Positions 22,864 through 31,496 of a stretch of DNA of 64,000 bases are shown here, one piece after another (the first letter of the stretch is position 1; each line of letters starts with the position of its first letter). The translations under genes were made by a program, and so were the position numbers. This DNA is from Phycicoccus duodecadis. GTDB taxonomy: Bacteria > Actinomycetota > Actinomycetes > Actinomycetales > Dermatophilaceae. The notes beneath the pieces are model-generated. The model was not told the origin of the DNA. It saw only the letters and a list, made by a program, of their open reading frames with translations, and did no database searches. Location: assembly GCF_002846495.1 (NCBI RefSeq), contig NZ_PJNE01000001.1, forward strand, positions 1,984,001-2,048,000, read 5' to 3'.

Positions 22864-24081
22864 TCAGGCGCCGTCGGCGAGCATCCGGGTGCGCCGCAGC
22901 GCCAGCTCGGCCAGGGCGGCGGCGACGTCCGGCACCACCGCGTCGTCGAACGCGGCGCGCGGTGAGTGGTTGTCCTCGGCCCGGGTGTGGTCCTCGAGCG
23001 CGCACGCCGACACGTTGAGGTAGCACCCCGGCACCTCCTCGAGGACGAACGACATGTCCTCGGAGCCCGCTTCGGGGTTGACCATGTCGACCCAGCGGTC
23101 GGCGCCGAACAGGTCGGCCACCACGCCCTGGGCGAAGGCGAACTCGCCCTCGTCGTTGACCGTGACGGGGTAGCCGTTGCCGATGGTGACCTCGGCGCTC
23201 AGCCCGTGGCCCGACGCGATGCCCTGGGCCACCTCGGTGACGATCCGGTGCGCGAGCTCGCGGTGCTCGCGCGAGAAGGTCCGCAGGGTCGCCTCGATCA
23301 CGGCGTCGTCCGGGATGATGTTGTCCTTGGTGCCGGCCGCGATCCGACCGACGGTGAGCACCACCGGGTCCCACACGCTGAAGCGCCGGGTCACCGCGGT
23401 GTGGAAGGCCAGCACGATCTCGCAGGCCACCGGCACGGGGTCCTGGGCGCGCTCGGGCGCCGACCCGTGGCCGCCCACCCCGCGCACCACCACGTGCACC
23501 TCGTCCGCGGCGGCCATCAGCGGCCCGGGACGCCCGAACCACGTCCCTCGCGGGTGGTCGGCCGAGTACACGTGCACCGCGTACGCGGCATCCACCCGCC
23601 GCCCGGCCGCCTCCAGCAGACCCTCGGCGATCATCGGCTCGGCGCCGCCGGGGCCCTCCTCGGCCGGCTGGAACATCAGCACCACGTCACCGACCAGCTC
23701 GTCGCGCCGCTCGGCCAGGATGCGCGCCGCCCCGACCAGCCCCGCCACGTGAAGGTCGTGCCCGCACGCGTGCATCCGCCCCTCGCGCTCGGAGCGGTAG
23801 TCGACGTCGACCTCCTCGGTGACCGGGAGGCCGTCCATGTCGCCGCGCAGCAGCACCACCGGCCGCTCCCCCTCGTGCGGCGCACGCCCGCGCAGCACGC
23901 CGACGACCGAGCTCAGCCCGCGCCCGGTGCTCACCTCGAGGTCGAGCCCGGCCAGCGCCTCGAGCACCACGGCCTGGGTCTCGGGCAGGTCGAGGCCCAG
24001 CTCGGGGGTGCGGTGCAGCCGGCGCCGCAGCTCGATGAGCTCGGGGCCGATCCGGCCGGCGATCTCGACGGACGTGCTCAT
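22864..24081 (-). CDS. M20 family amidohydrolase (IAA-amino acid/hippurate hydrolase type)
   Basis: 405 aa cytosolic metallohydrolase. RGDMDGLPVTEE, HACGHDLHVAGLVGAA and FQPAEEGPGGAEPMI carry the metal ligands and catalytic Glu pair. GVGGHGSAPERAQDPV marks the dimerisation domain, and PEAGSEDMSF is the late motif. It cleaves N-acyl amino acids or similar amides. The ATG lies 1 nt after the stop of the PrsW gene, so the two are co-transcribed, though no functional link is known. The substrate is not predictable. Confidence 0.92.
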   Translation of the reverse strand: MSTSVEIAGRIGPELIELRRRLHRTPELGLDLPETQAVVLEALAGLDLEVSTGRGLSSVVGVLRGRAPHEGERPVVLLRGDMDGLPVTEEVDVDYRSEREGRMHACGHDLHVAGLVGAARILAERRDELVGDVVLMFQPAEEGPGGAEPMIAEGLLEAAGRRVDAAYAVHVYSADHPRGTWFGRPGPLMAAADEVHVVVRGVGGHGSAPERAQDPVPVACEIVLAFHTAVTRRFSVWDPVVLTVGRIAAGTKDNIIPDDAVIEATLRTFSREHRELAHRIVTEVAQGIASGHGLSAEVTIGNGYPVTVNDEGEFAFAQGVVADLFGADRWVDMVNPEAGSEDMSFVLEEVPGCYLNVSACALEDHTRAEDNHSPRAAFDDAVVPDVAAALAELALRRTRMLADGA

Positions 24082-24082
24082 G

Positions 24083-25243
24083 TCATCCCACTCTCATTCC
24101 GGCGAACTCGCCGCGGCGCGCACTGAGCGCCCCCAGCAGCTCGCGCTCCTGCGCCAGCGCCTGGCGGTCGGCGGCGTCGTGGTGCATGCGGCGGCGCAGC
24201 AGCGCCAGCTCGCTCGCGGTGTCCTGGAAGGCGCGCATGGCCTTGAGTCCTTGAGGGCCGGCGTTGGCGCGCGCCCACATCCGGGCCTCGCGGCGGCGGC
24301 CCATCGACGAGAGCATCGCGACCTCGCCGGGCGAGATCCAGCCGGTGTCGGCGTAGGGGCGCAGGAACAGCCCGATGAGGCGGCCCTCGCGGCGGCGCGC
24401 CCACACGACGAACCCGACGAAGGCGAGGAACACCGGCACCTCGACCAGCAGGTAGACGGTGACCAGCCCGTTGCCGCCGGTGACCGCGGCCAGGTTCCAC
24501 AGGGCGTGCGCCAGCACGGCCAGCACGTACCCCGCGAGCGGCGCCAGCACCTTGGGCAGCCAGCTGCGGCTCGTCGCGGCCACGCCGATGCCGACCCCGG
24601 TGAGCACGGTGAACATCGGGTGGGCGAAGGGCGAGAAGAGGCAGCGGACCACGAAGGTCGCGGTCAGGCCCTGGCGCCCGCCCTCGGTGTAGGCCTGCGC
24701 CAGGTACTGGATGTTCTCGGTGAACGCGAACCCGGCCGCGCAGACGCCCGCGTACACCATCCCGTCGGTGACGCCGTCGAACTCGCGGCGCAGCACCAGC
24801 CAGACCAGCAGCACCAGGGCGCCCTTGAGGGCCTCCTCGACCACGGGCGCCACGAGGACCGCCGTGGTGGTGAGCGCGGCGGTGGGGTCGGTGGTGTTCT
24901 GCAGCACCAGGATCGCGCTGGTGTTGAACAGGGCCGCGACGATGGCCGCGACGAGCGCCCCCCACAGGAAGGCCCCCACGAGGTAGCGCGTGGGCTCGGA
25001 CTCGAAGCGGTCGAGCCAGACGAACGTCGGCAGGACGATGCCCAGCGGGATGACGGCCACGGCGAGCGCCAGCAGCGCGGTCTGCACCCCGAAGGTGGCG
25101 CCCAGGTAGGCCGAGACCACCAGCGCCGCGACGAGGAAGCCGACCCCCGCGACCCCGGTGAGCACCCACGAGCGCAGCGCCGACCGGGTGGTGGGGTCGC
25201 GGCGCGCCACGACGCCGGCCGTCCTCCCCAGGTCCCCGCTCAC
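24083..25243 (-). CDS. PrsW family intramembrane metalloprotease
   Basis: 386 aa. Eight or so helices carry the PrsW motifs: VVEEALKG (EExxK), AGFAFTENIQY, SPFAHPMFT and LAHALWNLAA. In Bacillus, PrsW cleaves an anti-sigma factor at site 1; actinobacterial members are mostly uncharacterised. A soluble C-terminal tail of about 80 residues follows the last helix and contains a helical stretch rich in Arg/Gln. The GTG at 25243 gives a short N-terminal cytosolic part before the first helix. Co-transcribed with the M20 gene. The client is unknown. Confidence 0.87.
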   Translation of the reverse strand: MSGDLGRTAGVVARRDPTTRSALRSWVLTGVAGVGFLVAALVVSAYLGATFGVQTALLALAVAVIPLGIVLPTFVWLDRFESEPTRYLVGAFLWGALVAAIVAALFNTSAILVLQNTTDPTAALTTTAVLVAPVVEEALKGALVLLVWLVLRREFDGVTDGMVYAGVCAAGFAFTENIQYLAQAYTEGGRQGLTATFVVRCLFSPFAHPMFTVLTGVGIGVAATSRSWLPKVLAPLAGYVLAVLAHALWNLAAVTGGNGLVTVYLLVEVPVFLAFVGFVVWARRREGRLIGLFLRPYADTGWISPGEVAMLSSMGRRREARMWARANAGPQGLKAMRAFQDTASELALLRRRMHHDAADRQALAQERELLGALSARRGEFAGMRVG

Positions 25244-25313
25244 GGAGGTGAACCCTAGCGCCCGGCGCGCCGGATCGCCCGGCCCCACCCGCGCTCGGCC
25301 TAGCATGGCGCGC

Positions 25314-26018
25314 ATGTCCACCCCCAGCGACCGCGCGCACACCGACCGCATCGTCTGGATCGACTGCGAGATGACCGGCCTCTCCCTCGAGTACGACGCG
25401 CTCGTCGAGGTCGCCGCCCTCGTCACCGACTTCGAGCTCACCGTGCTCGGGGACGGGGTCGACGTCGTCATCCGTCCGCCCGACGCCGCGCTGACGCAGA
25501 TGAACGACTTCGTCCGGTCGATGCACACGACCTCCGGCCTCCTCGACGAGCTCGCCGAGGGGACCACGATGGAGGATGCCGAGGCGCGCGTCCTCGAGTA
25601 CGTGCGCGCGTGGGCGCCCGAGGCGGGCAAGGCGCCGCTCGGTGGCAACACCGTCGCGACCGACCGGGCCTTCCTGGCGCGGGACATGCCGGGCCTCGAG
25701 AGCCACCTGCACTACCGGATCATCGACGTCTCCTCCATCAAGGAGCTGTCGCGGCGCTGGTACCCGCGGGCGTACTTCTCGGCCCCCACCAAGAGCGGGG
25801 GGCACCGGGCCCTGGCCGACATCCGCGAGTCCATCGCGGAGCTGCGGTACTACCGCGGCGCGGTCTTCGTCGACCCGCCCGGCCGCCCCACCGACGACCT
25901 GCGGGCGCTGGCCGCCCGGCACGTCGTCGACCACGGCGGGGCCAGGACCGCTGCCGTGGCCGCCGGTGACGCCGAGGACGGCACCGCCGGGGACGGCGTC
26001 CCGAGCACCCCTTCGTAA
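25314..26018 (+). CDS. orn: Oligoribonuclease
   Basis: 234 aa DEDDh exonuclease that degrades 2- to 5-nt RNAs, including pGpG. ExoI is VWIDCEMTGL (Asp, Glu), ExoII is NTVATDRAFLARDMP and ExoIII is SGGHRALADIRESI (His, Asp). The ATG at 25314 is preferred over 25305 because TAGCAT, a -10 candidate, ends 7 nt before it. The last 30 residues are a low-complexity Ala/Gly/Asp tail not needed for the fold. tRNA-His follows 63 nt downstream. Confidence 0.96.
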   Translation: MSTPSDRAHTDRIVWIDCEMTGLSLEYDALVEVAALVTDFELTVLGDGVDVVIRPPDAALTQMNDFVRSMHTTSGLLDELAEGTTMEDAEARVLEYVRAWAPEAGKAPLGGNTVATDRAFLARDMPGLESHLHYRIIDVSSIKELSRRWYPRAYFSAPTKSGGHRALADIRESIAELRYYRGAVFVDPPGRPTDDLRALAARHVVDHGGARTAAVAAGDAEDGTAGDGVPSTPS

Positions 26019-26080
26019 CTAGTACGATGGTCCGCGCTGCGGGCGCAGCACCACTTTCCGTGGGTGGCAGTGCCCGTCGT

Positions 26081-26157
26081 GGTGGGCGTAGCTCAGCTGG
26101 TAGAGCATCGCGTTGTGGTCGCGAGGGTCGCGGGTTCAAGTCCCGTCGCTCACCCCA
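26081..26157 (+). tRNA. tRNA-His (anticodon GTG)
   Basis: Acceptor GTGGGCG pairs with CGCTCAC (one G-U). The extra G-1 at 26081 faces C73, the identity element of tRNA-His. Anticodon stem TCGCG/CGCGA and loop TTGTGGT give GTG. CCA is encoded at 26155-26157. Confidence 0.96.
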
Positions 26158-26164
26158 CGCACGT

Positions 26165-26198
26165 CGAGCCCCCGGCCCGGTCTAGGGTCGGGGGCTCG
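26165..26198 (+). terminator. Terminator after tRNA-His
   Basis: CGAGCCCCC (26165-26173) pairs perfectly with GGGGGCTCG (26190-26198) around a 16-nt loop, 7 nt past the tRNA. It likely ends the tRNA transcript. Confidence 0.65.
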
Positions 26199-26228
26199 TC
26201 GCGTCCCCGGCTTTGCAATGATGAGGCG

Positions 26229-26975
26229 GTGCTCTCCCGCCGGATGTCCGCCGCCGTCACCGTGCTCGTCGTGCTGCTGGTGACCTTCGCCCTCGTCGCC
26301 TCGGCGCTGCCGGTGTTCGCCGCGCCGGCGTCGGCCGGGGTGCCGCAGGCCGTGCCCGCGGGGCAGCCCGCGTTGCTGCCGCTGCACGCTCGCCTGGTCT
26401 CCACGGCCCCGGCCGACGGCGCCCGCGTGCCGACCGCCCAGCGCGTCACCCTGACCTTCAGCGAGGACGTCGACCCCCGGTTCCTCGTCCTGCGGGTCAG
26501 CGGCCCCGGCGGCGACGAGACCCAGGGCAGCGCCGTCGTCCGGGGACGCACCGTCACCCAGCCCCTCGTGCCGGACCTCGCGGCGGGGGCCCACACCGTG
26601 GCCTACCGCGTCGTCAGCGTCGACGGGCACGCGGTGGCCGGGACGCTGGCGTTCACCACGACCATCGCGCCGCCCACCCCGAGCGCGTCGCCCGACGCCA
26701 CCTCCACGGCATCCCCGTCCGCGAGCCCGTCCGCTCCGTCGGCCATTCCCGCCCCCACCCCGCTCCCGTCCCCCTCGACGGCACCTGCGGCCGCCGAGGC
26801 CGGTGTCCCCGGCTGGCTGTGGGTGGCCGGCCTCGTCGTCCTCCTCGTGCTCGTGGGCGCGGCCGCCGCCTGGCGGACCCTGTCCCGCCCCCCGTCGGTG
26901 GCAGGCGGCGCCGGCGCCGGCGACGACCCGGGCGAGCACCAGGGTGACGACCCCGACGGCTCCTTCCGTGGCTGA
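26229..26975 (+). CDS. Exported CopC domain protein with C-terminal membrane anchor
   Basis: 248 aa. A signal peptide (residues 1-32, hydrophobic VTVLVVLLVTFALVASALPV) is followed by a CopC beta-sandwich: LHARLVSTAPADGARVPTA, VTLTFSEDVDPRF, VAYRVVSVDGHAVAGTLAF. The first His and the GHAV His are the usual copper ligands. Then comes a Ser/Pro/Ala/Thr-rich wall spacer, a single helix (WLWVAGLVVLLVLVGAAAAW) and a charged tail. It probably binds periplasmic copper. The usual CopD/YcnJ partner is not next to it. GTG at 26229 includes two Arg before the helix; ATG 26244 is the alternative. Confidence 0.88.
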   Translation: MLSRRMSAAVTVLVVLLVTFALVASALPVFAAPASAGVPQAVPAGQPALLPLHARLVSTAPADGARVPTAQRVTLTFSEDVDPRFLVLRVSGPGGDETQGSAVVRGRTVTQPLVPDLAAGAHTVAYRVVSVDGHAVAGTLAFTTTIAPPTPSASPDATSTASPSASPSAPSAIPAPTPLPSPSTAPAAAEAGVPGWLWVAGLVVLLVLVGAAAAWRTLSRPPSVAGGAGAGDDPGEHQGDDPDGSFRG

Positions 26976-27018
26976 GCCACCCCCCGTCCCATCGATTTCG
27001 CGACGGCCGGGAGAGGCT

Positions 27019-27024
27019 GATAAT
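27019..27024 (+). promoter_or_regulatory. -10 box of tRNA-Lys
   Basis: GATAAT in the context TGATAATG, 12 nt before the tRNA 5' end. TTTCGC lies at about -35 spacing. Weak but well placed. Confidence 0.4.
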
Positions 27025-27036
27025 GTCTCCGCTCGC

Positions 27037-27112
<76 letters not shown>

Positions 27113-27125
27113 CCGCTCTTCGAGC

Positions 27126-27155
27126 GCGAGGCTCCCCGGTCACGGGGAGCCTCGC
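27126..27155 (+). terminator. Strong hairpin terminator after tRNA-Lys
   Basis: A perfect 13-bp stem (27126-27138 with 27143-27155) and 4-nt loop, followed by CTGTTCC. Placed 13 nt past the tRNA. Confidence 0.8.
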
Positions 27156-27407
27156 CTGTTCCCCGTACTGGGCGCCCGTCTCCTGCGCTCGTCCCGCGGG
27201 CGCCGCTTACGTAGGTCAGACCGCGGCGCGGAGCACGTCGTCGGTGCCCTCGATTGTGCCCTCGCCGCCGGTGACGAGCGCGAGGCAGTGCTGCACGCGG
27301 TGGCCGACGGCGGGGGTAGTGAACGGCGACAGGTCGACGAGGGGCGCCGTGGGCGCGCTCAGCGGGTAGCGCCGGGAGGGAACGCGGACGGTCTGTAGGC
27401 TGCCCGA

Positions 27408-28418
27408 GTGCCCGCAGGGACCGTCAGCGCGTCGGTGATCGTGCCCAGCCACCGGGGAGCACATCGCCTCCCGGCGCTCCTGCGCGCGCTGTCGGTGCAG
27501 GACACGACCGAGCCCTGGGAGGTGCTGGTCGTGCTCGACCGGGTCCACGATGAGTCGCCCGCGGTCATAGACGCCTTCCGCGACCGGCTCCCCCTGCGGG
27601 CCCTGCACAGCCCCGCTCCCCACGGCGTGGTCGCCGCCCTCAACGTCGGCTACGACCAGGCACGCGGGCGGGTCCTCATCCGCTGCGACGACGACCTGAC
27701 CCCGGCTCCCGACATGGTGCGACGACATGTCGCCCACCATCGCGGGCGCGACGACGTCGGCGTGTCCTGTGCGATGCGCGACGTCCCGTCGGCGACCGCC
27801 TACTGGGACACCTACGGCCGCGAGGCCGCGGCGCGCCGCACCGCCCAGTGGTACGACCGCGAGCCGGACCGGCGCTGGGTCGACTGGTCGGCCCACAACT
27901 CGGTCACCCGCACCGCGTGGAGCCGGCTCGACCACGGGTTCGACCCCCGCTTCGTCTACGGCCAGGACAGCGAGCTGGGCTTCCGGCTCGCCCGCTCCGG
28001 GGTCCGCATCGTCGTCGACCCGGCCCTGGAGATCGAGCACCGGGGCGCGCCGCTCTCGGCCGCCAACCGGGTACCCCGCGCGTACGTCGCAGGCGCCTCC
28101 CGCTCCCTCTTCCAGCGCGTCCACGGTGAGGCGCACGAGGTCACCGTCCCGCTCCGTCGCGGCCTGCGGACGAGGGCCTGGGACGCCGGGACGGCCCTGA
28201 CGGCGGCAGCCCTCACCGAGTGGCGGCACTACGAGCTCCTGGGGCGCGGCGCCGAGAGCGCGAGCCGCCGGCTGCCGCCGAACGTCGGGCGCCGGGTGGT
28301 GGCGTTCTGCGTGGAGTCCGCGGGTCGCGCCGGGCGGCGGCACGGCTCCACCGACCTGTCGACCTACCGGCCCCAGAAGAGCCGCGAGCTGCAGCGGGAG
28401 CGGCCCGCCACGGGCTGA
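27408..28418 (+). CDS. Family 2 glycosyltransferase
   Basis: 336 aa GT-A enzyme. VSASVIVPSHRGAHRLPALL starts the fold; LIRCDDDLTPAPDMV has the DXD-type motif; FVYGQDSELGFRLARSGVRI is the catalytic acidic region of GT2. No membrane helix is seen. GTG at 27408 lies 6 nt after TAGGCT, a leaderless-type start. It stands alone between tRNA-Lys and a convergent DUF3618 gene, outside the two polysaccharide clusters. The acceptor is unknown. Confidence 0.87.
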   Translation: MPAGTVSASVIVPSHRGAHRLPALLRALSVQDTTEPWEVLVVLDRVHDESPAVIDAFRDRLPLRALHSPAPHGVVAALNVGYDQARGRVLIRCDDDLTPAPDMVRRHVAHHRGRDDVGVSCAMRDVPSATAYWDTYGREAAARRTAQWYDREPDRRWVDWSAHNSVTRTAWSRLDHGFDPRFVYGQDSELGFRLARSGVRIVVDPALEIEHRGAPLSAANRVPRAYVAGASRSLFQRVHGEAHEVTVPLRRGLRTRAWDAGTALTAAALTEWRHYELLGRGAESASRRLPPNVGRRVVAFCVESAGRAGRRHGSTDLSTYRPQKSRELQRERPATG

Positions 28419-28458
28419 CCCGGCCCCGACCGGGCCGGCGCCCGAGAGGAGAACCCGC

Positions 28459-28722
28459 TCAGCGGCGCTGCCAGGCGCGGTAGGCCAGCAGGCCCCCGAG
28501 CACGGCGACGACCGCACCGGCGGCGGCGACCCGGTCGGTGCGCAGGCGCCCGTCCGGGGTGCGGGTGGCCGCGTCGAGGGCAGCCTTGGCGGCCTCGACC
28601 TGGCGCCGCACGATGTTCTTCGGGCTGGCCGTGACGACGAGCTGGTCGACGGTGCGCGCCAGGCGCTCGCGCCGGGCGACGACCTCGGCCTCGAGGGCCG
28701 CGATGGACTGGTGCTGGCTCAT
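28459..28722 (-). CDS. DUF3618 domain protein, small membrane protein
   Basis: 87 aa. The helical SIAALEAEVVARRERLARTV with the following VDQLVVTASPKNIVRRQ is the DUF3618 signature. A single helix near the C-terminus (VAAAGAVVAVLGGLLAYRAW) anchors it. Found widely in actinobacteria next to Asp23 or phage-holin-like genes; the function is unknown. It lies 11 nt downstream of bcp on the same strand, so it is probably co-transcribed. Confidence 0.85.
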   Translation of the reverse strand: MSQHQSIAALEAEVVARRERLARTVDQLVVTASPKNIVRRQVEAAKAALDAATRTPDGRLRTDRVAAAGAVVAVLGGLLAYRAWQRR

Positions 28723-28733
28723 GGGTCCCTCTG

Positions 28734-29204
28734 TCACTCGAGGCCGAGGTCGCGGCGGAGCTTCGCGACGTGGCCGGTGGCTTTGACGTTGTACCAGGCG
28801 TGGCTCACGGTGCCCTGCTCGTCGAGCACGACGGTGCTGCGGATGACACCCTGCACCGTCTTGCCGTAGAGCGTCTTCTCGCCGAAGGCGCCCCACGCCG
28901 TCATCACCGAGCGGTCGGCATCGGACAGCAGCGCGATGGTGAGCGCCTCCTTCTCGCGGAACGTCGCGAGCTTGGCCGGCTGGTCGGGCGAGATGCCGAG
29001 CACGGTGTACCCCTTGGCGCTGAGCGACTCGAGGGACTCACTGAAGTCACACGCCTGCGTGGTGCACCCAGGCGTCATCGCCGCCGGGTAGAAGTAGACG
29101 ATGACCTTGCGGCCGCGCAGGTCGGACAGGGTGACGTCCGACCCGGTGTCGTCCGGGAGGGTGAAGTCGGGGGCGGTGTCGCCCGGGGCCAGCCGTTCGC
29201 CCAC
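28734..29204 (-). CDS. bcp: Thioredoxin-dependent peroxiredoxin Bcp
   Basis: 156 aa. TPGCTTQACDF carries the peroxidatic Cys and, five residues on, the resolving Cys of atypical 2-Cys peroxiredoxins. GISPDQPAKLATFREKEAL and the C-terminal HVAKLRRDLGL fit BCP. It reduces peroxides with thioredoxin. The GTG at 29204 has AAGGAGG upstream. Confidence 0.94.
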   Translation of the reverse strand: MGERLAPGDTAPDFTLPDDTGSDVTLSDLRGRKVIVYFYPAAMTPGCTTQACDFSESLESLSAKGYTVLGISPDQPAKLATFREKEALTIALLSDADRSVMTAWGAFGEKTLYGKTVQGVIRSTVVLDEQGTVSHAWYNVKATGHVAKLRRDLGLE

Positions 29205-29248
29205 GTCGGGGCCTCCTTGTGGTCGTGGTCGCAGCCCCAAACCTACCC

Positions 29249-29956
29249 TCACGCCCGGGCGCCGTTGACCTCCGCGTACCGCTCGCCGGTGGGCCGGCCC
29301 ACGACGACGAAGTGCAGGTAGCGGTGGTCGCCGAGCGACCGGGCCAGCAGGCGCTTGGCGACGCGGCGCGGCAGCAGGGGGTCGGTGTCCCACCGCTTGC
29401 CGATACTGTTGATCCCGCCGCAGGCCTCGACCGCGAAGCCGTTGTCCTCGAAGAGCGCCACCGCCGAGGCGCGCGTGAAGAACCGCAGGTGCGTGCGGTC
29501 GAGGATGCCCTGGTCGGTGTACTCCCACCGGTTGCGTACCAGGTCCGCCACCACCGGGGCGTAGGCGACGTTCGGGATGGCCGCCACCACGCGGCCGGTG
29601 GGCGTCAGGTGCGCCATGGTGGCCCGCAGCGTGGCGGCCGGGTCGACGATGTGCTCCAGGACGTCGTTGTAGGTCACCAGGTCGAACTGCTCGTCGCGGC
29701 CCTCGAGGGCGTCGGGGAAGTAGCCGTCGACCACCTCGTCGAAGCCGTCGGCCCGGCGCGCCGCGGCCGCCTGCTCGGGCACCGGCTCCACCCCCACCAG
29801 ACGCGCCTGAGCGCCGTAGCGTCGCCGCAGGCTCCGCCCGAAGCCGCCGCGCCCGCAGCCGACGTCGAGCGCCGACCGGACGCCGCCGGGCAGGAAGGGG
29901 ACCACCTCGTCGCGCGGGTTGTCGGCGTAGACGGCCTGCTGCGGGGGATGCGACAT
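29249..29956 (-). CDS. Class I SAM-dependent methyltransferase, start codon abutting tRNA-Leu
   Basis: 235 aa. NPRDEVVPFLPGGVRSALDV then GCGRGGFG form motif I; FDLVTYNDVLEHIVDPAATL is motif IV; HLRFFTRASAVALFEDNGF is typical of glycan-cluster methyltransferases. The ATG at 29956 is the natural start by homology of YADNPRDEV to family N-termini. It lies only 1 nt past the 3' end of tRNA-Leu on the same strand. The message is therefore probably released by tRNA 3' processing and translated without a leader. No other start or ribosome site is visible. Confidence 0.85.
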   Translation of the reverse strand: MSHPPQQAVYADNPRDEVVPFLPGGVRSALDVGCGRGGFGRSLRRRYGAQARLVGVEPVPEQAAAARRADGFDEVVDGYFPDALEGRDEQFDLVTYNDVLEHIVDPAATLRATMAHLTPTGRVVAAIPNVAYAPVVADLVRNRWEYTDQGILDRTHLRFFTRASAVALFEDNGFAVEACGGINSIGKRWDTDPLLPRRVAKRLLARSLGDHRYLHFVVVGRPTGERYAEVNGARA

Positions 29957-29957
29957 G

Positions 29958-30039
29958 TGCGCGAGGCGGGACTCGAACCCGCACACCCGAAGGCACCAGG
30001 ACCTAAACCTGGCGCGTCTGCCAGTTCCGCCACTCGCGC
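29958..30039 (-). tRNA. tRNA-Leu (anticodon TAG)
   Basis: Class II tRNA, 82 nt. Acceptor GCGCGAG pairs with CTCGCGC in the reverse reading, discriminator A, anticodon stem CCAGG/CCTGG with loop TTTAGGT (TAG), variable arm TGCCTTCGGGTGT, T arm GCGGGTTCGAGTCCCGC. CCA is not encoded. The next base but one begins the ATG of a methyltransferase. Confidence 0.95.
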
Positions 30040-30047
30040 GCGGCGCC

Positions 30048-30053
30048 AGCCTA
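30048..30053 (-). promoter_or_regulatory. -10 box of tRNA-Leu/methyltransferase
   Basis: TAGGCT on the minus strand, 8 nt upstream of the tRNA 5' end, so transcription would start almost at the mature end. Confidence 0.45.
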
Positions 30054-30073
30054 GGGCCTCCGCCCCGCCGGGC

Positions 30074-30709
30074 TCAGCCCAACAGCTCGCGCAGCACGGA
30101 CTCGAGCGCCCTGAAGGCGTTGCCCCGGTGGCTGATCGCGTTCTTCTCGGCGTCGGTGTGCTCGGCCAGCGTGCGGGTGTCGCCGGTGGGGACGAACACC
30201 GGGTCGTAGCCGAAACCGTTGGTGCCGCGGGGCTCACGCACGATGACACCCTCGACCCGGCCCTCGACGCCCTCGACCCGGCCGTCGGGCATCGCGACCA
30301 CGGCCGCGCACACGAAGGCGGCGGCGCGGTGCTCGTCGGGGACGTCCGACACCTGCTCGAGCAGCAGGTCGAGGTTGGCGCGGTCGACCTCCGCGCGGGC
30401 GACCCCCTCCCCCGCGTGCGAGCCCGACCAGCGCGCCGAGAAGACGCCGGGCGAGCCGCCGAGGACCTCGACCGCGAGCCCGGAGTCGTCGGCGACCGAC
30501 GGCAGCCCGGTGGCGCGGGCCAGCGCGACCGCCTTGAGGCGGGCGTTGCCCAGGAAGGTCACCTCGGTCTCGGGCACCTCGGGGGCGCCGTCGACGTCGG
30601 CGGCCCCGACGATCTCGAGCCCGAGGTCGTCGACCAGGCCGGCCAGGATCTGGCGCAGCTCGTGCACCTTGTGCTCGTTGCGGGTCGCCAGGACCAGCGT
30701 GCGGCTCAC
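30074..30709 (-). CDS. rdgB: RdgB/HAM1 family non-canonical purine NTP pyrophosphatase
   Basis: 211 aa. Signatures [48 protein letters not shown] and [15 protein letters not shown]. It removes dITP/XTP from the nucleotide pool. GTG overlaps the rph stop by 4 nt, the usual rph-rdgB coupling. Residues near 145 contain a short in-frame duplication ([14 protein letters not shown]) encoded by two copies of a 14-nt repeat at 30249-30262 and 30270-30283, in a surface loop. Confidence 0.95.
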   Translation of the reverse strand: MSRTLVLATRNEHKVHELRQILAGLVDDLGLEIVGAADVDGAPEVPETEVTFLGNARLKAVALARATGLPSVADDSGLAVEVLGGSPGVFSARWSGSHAGEGVARAEVDRANLDLLLEQVSDVPDEHRAAAFVCAAVVAMPDGRVEGVEGRVEGVIVREPRGTNGFGYDPVFVPTGDTRTLAEHTDAEKNAISHRGNAFRALESVLRELLG

Positions 30710-31452
30710 GCCAGCCGCTCCCGCGCCGGGGCGTCGAGAGCCTGCTGCTGGCGGACCGTGAGCTCGGCGCATCCCGAGGTGGCCAGGTCGAGGAGGCGGC
30801 CGAGCAGGTCGCGGTCGAAGGGCCGGCCCTCGGCGGTGCCCTGCACCTCGACGAAGCGCCCGTCGCCGGTCATCACGACGTTCATGTCGGTCTCGGCCGT
30901 GGAGTCCTCGGGGTAGTCGAGGTCGAGGACGGGGACGCCGCCGACGACGCCCACGCTGACCGCAGCGAGGGAGCCGGTGAGCGGGGCGGCGTTCGGCGCC
31001 AGGAGGCCCTTGGCCTTCGCGTCGGCCACGGCGTCGGCGAGCGCCACGTAGGCGCCGGTGATGGCCGCGGTACGGGTGCCCCCGTCGGCCTGGAGCACGT
31101 CGCAGTCGAGCACGATGGTGTTCTCGCCGAGCGCCTTGGTGTCGATGACGGCGCGCAGGCTGCGGCCGATGAGACGGCTGATCTCGTGGGTGCGCCCGCC
31201 CACCTTGCCGCGCCGCGACTCACGGTCGCTGCGGGTGTTGGTCGACCGCGGCAGCATCTCGTACTCGGCCGTGACCCAGCCGCTCCCCTTGCCCTTGAGC
31301 CAGCGCGGGACACCCTCGGTGAAGGAGGCCGCGCAGAGCACGCGGGTGCGGCCGAACTCGACGAGGACGCTGCCCTCGGCGTGGTCGAGCCAGTTGCGGG
31401 TGATGCGCACCTCGCGCAGCTGGTCGGTGGATCGTCCGTCGTGTCGCGTCAT
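30706..31452 (-). CDS. rph: Ribonuclease PH
   Basis: 248 aa phosphorolytic 3' exoribonuclease for tRNA maturation. [45 protein letters not shown] and [20 protein letters not shown] are the RNase PH hallmarks. TAGCCT lies 7 nt before the ATG. First gene of the rph-rdgB operon; it follows the MBL-ASCH gene with a 44-nt gap. Confidence 0.96.
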   Translation of the reverse strand: MTRHDGRSTDQLREVRITRNWLDHAEGSVLVEFGRTRVLCAASFTEGVPRWLKGKGSGWVTAEYEMLPRSTNTRSDRESRRGKVGGRTHEISRLIGRSLRAVIDTKALGENTIVLDCDVLQADGGTRTAAITGAYVALADAVADAKAKGLLAPNAAPLTGSLAAVSVGVVGGVPVLDLDYPEDSTAETDMNVVMTGDGRFVEVQGTAEGRPFDRDLLGRLLDLATSGCAELTVRQQQALDAPARERLA

Positions 31453-31496
31453 GCGGCCCAGGCTATCGGCGGCGCGGCGGGCCGGCCGGGTCGGCC

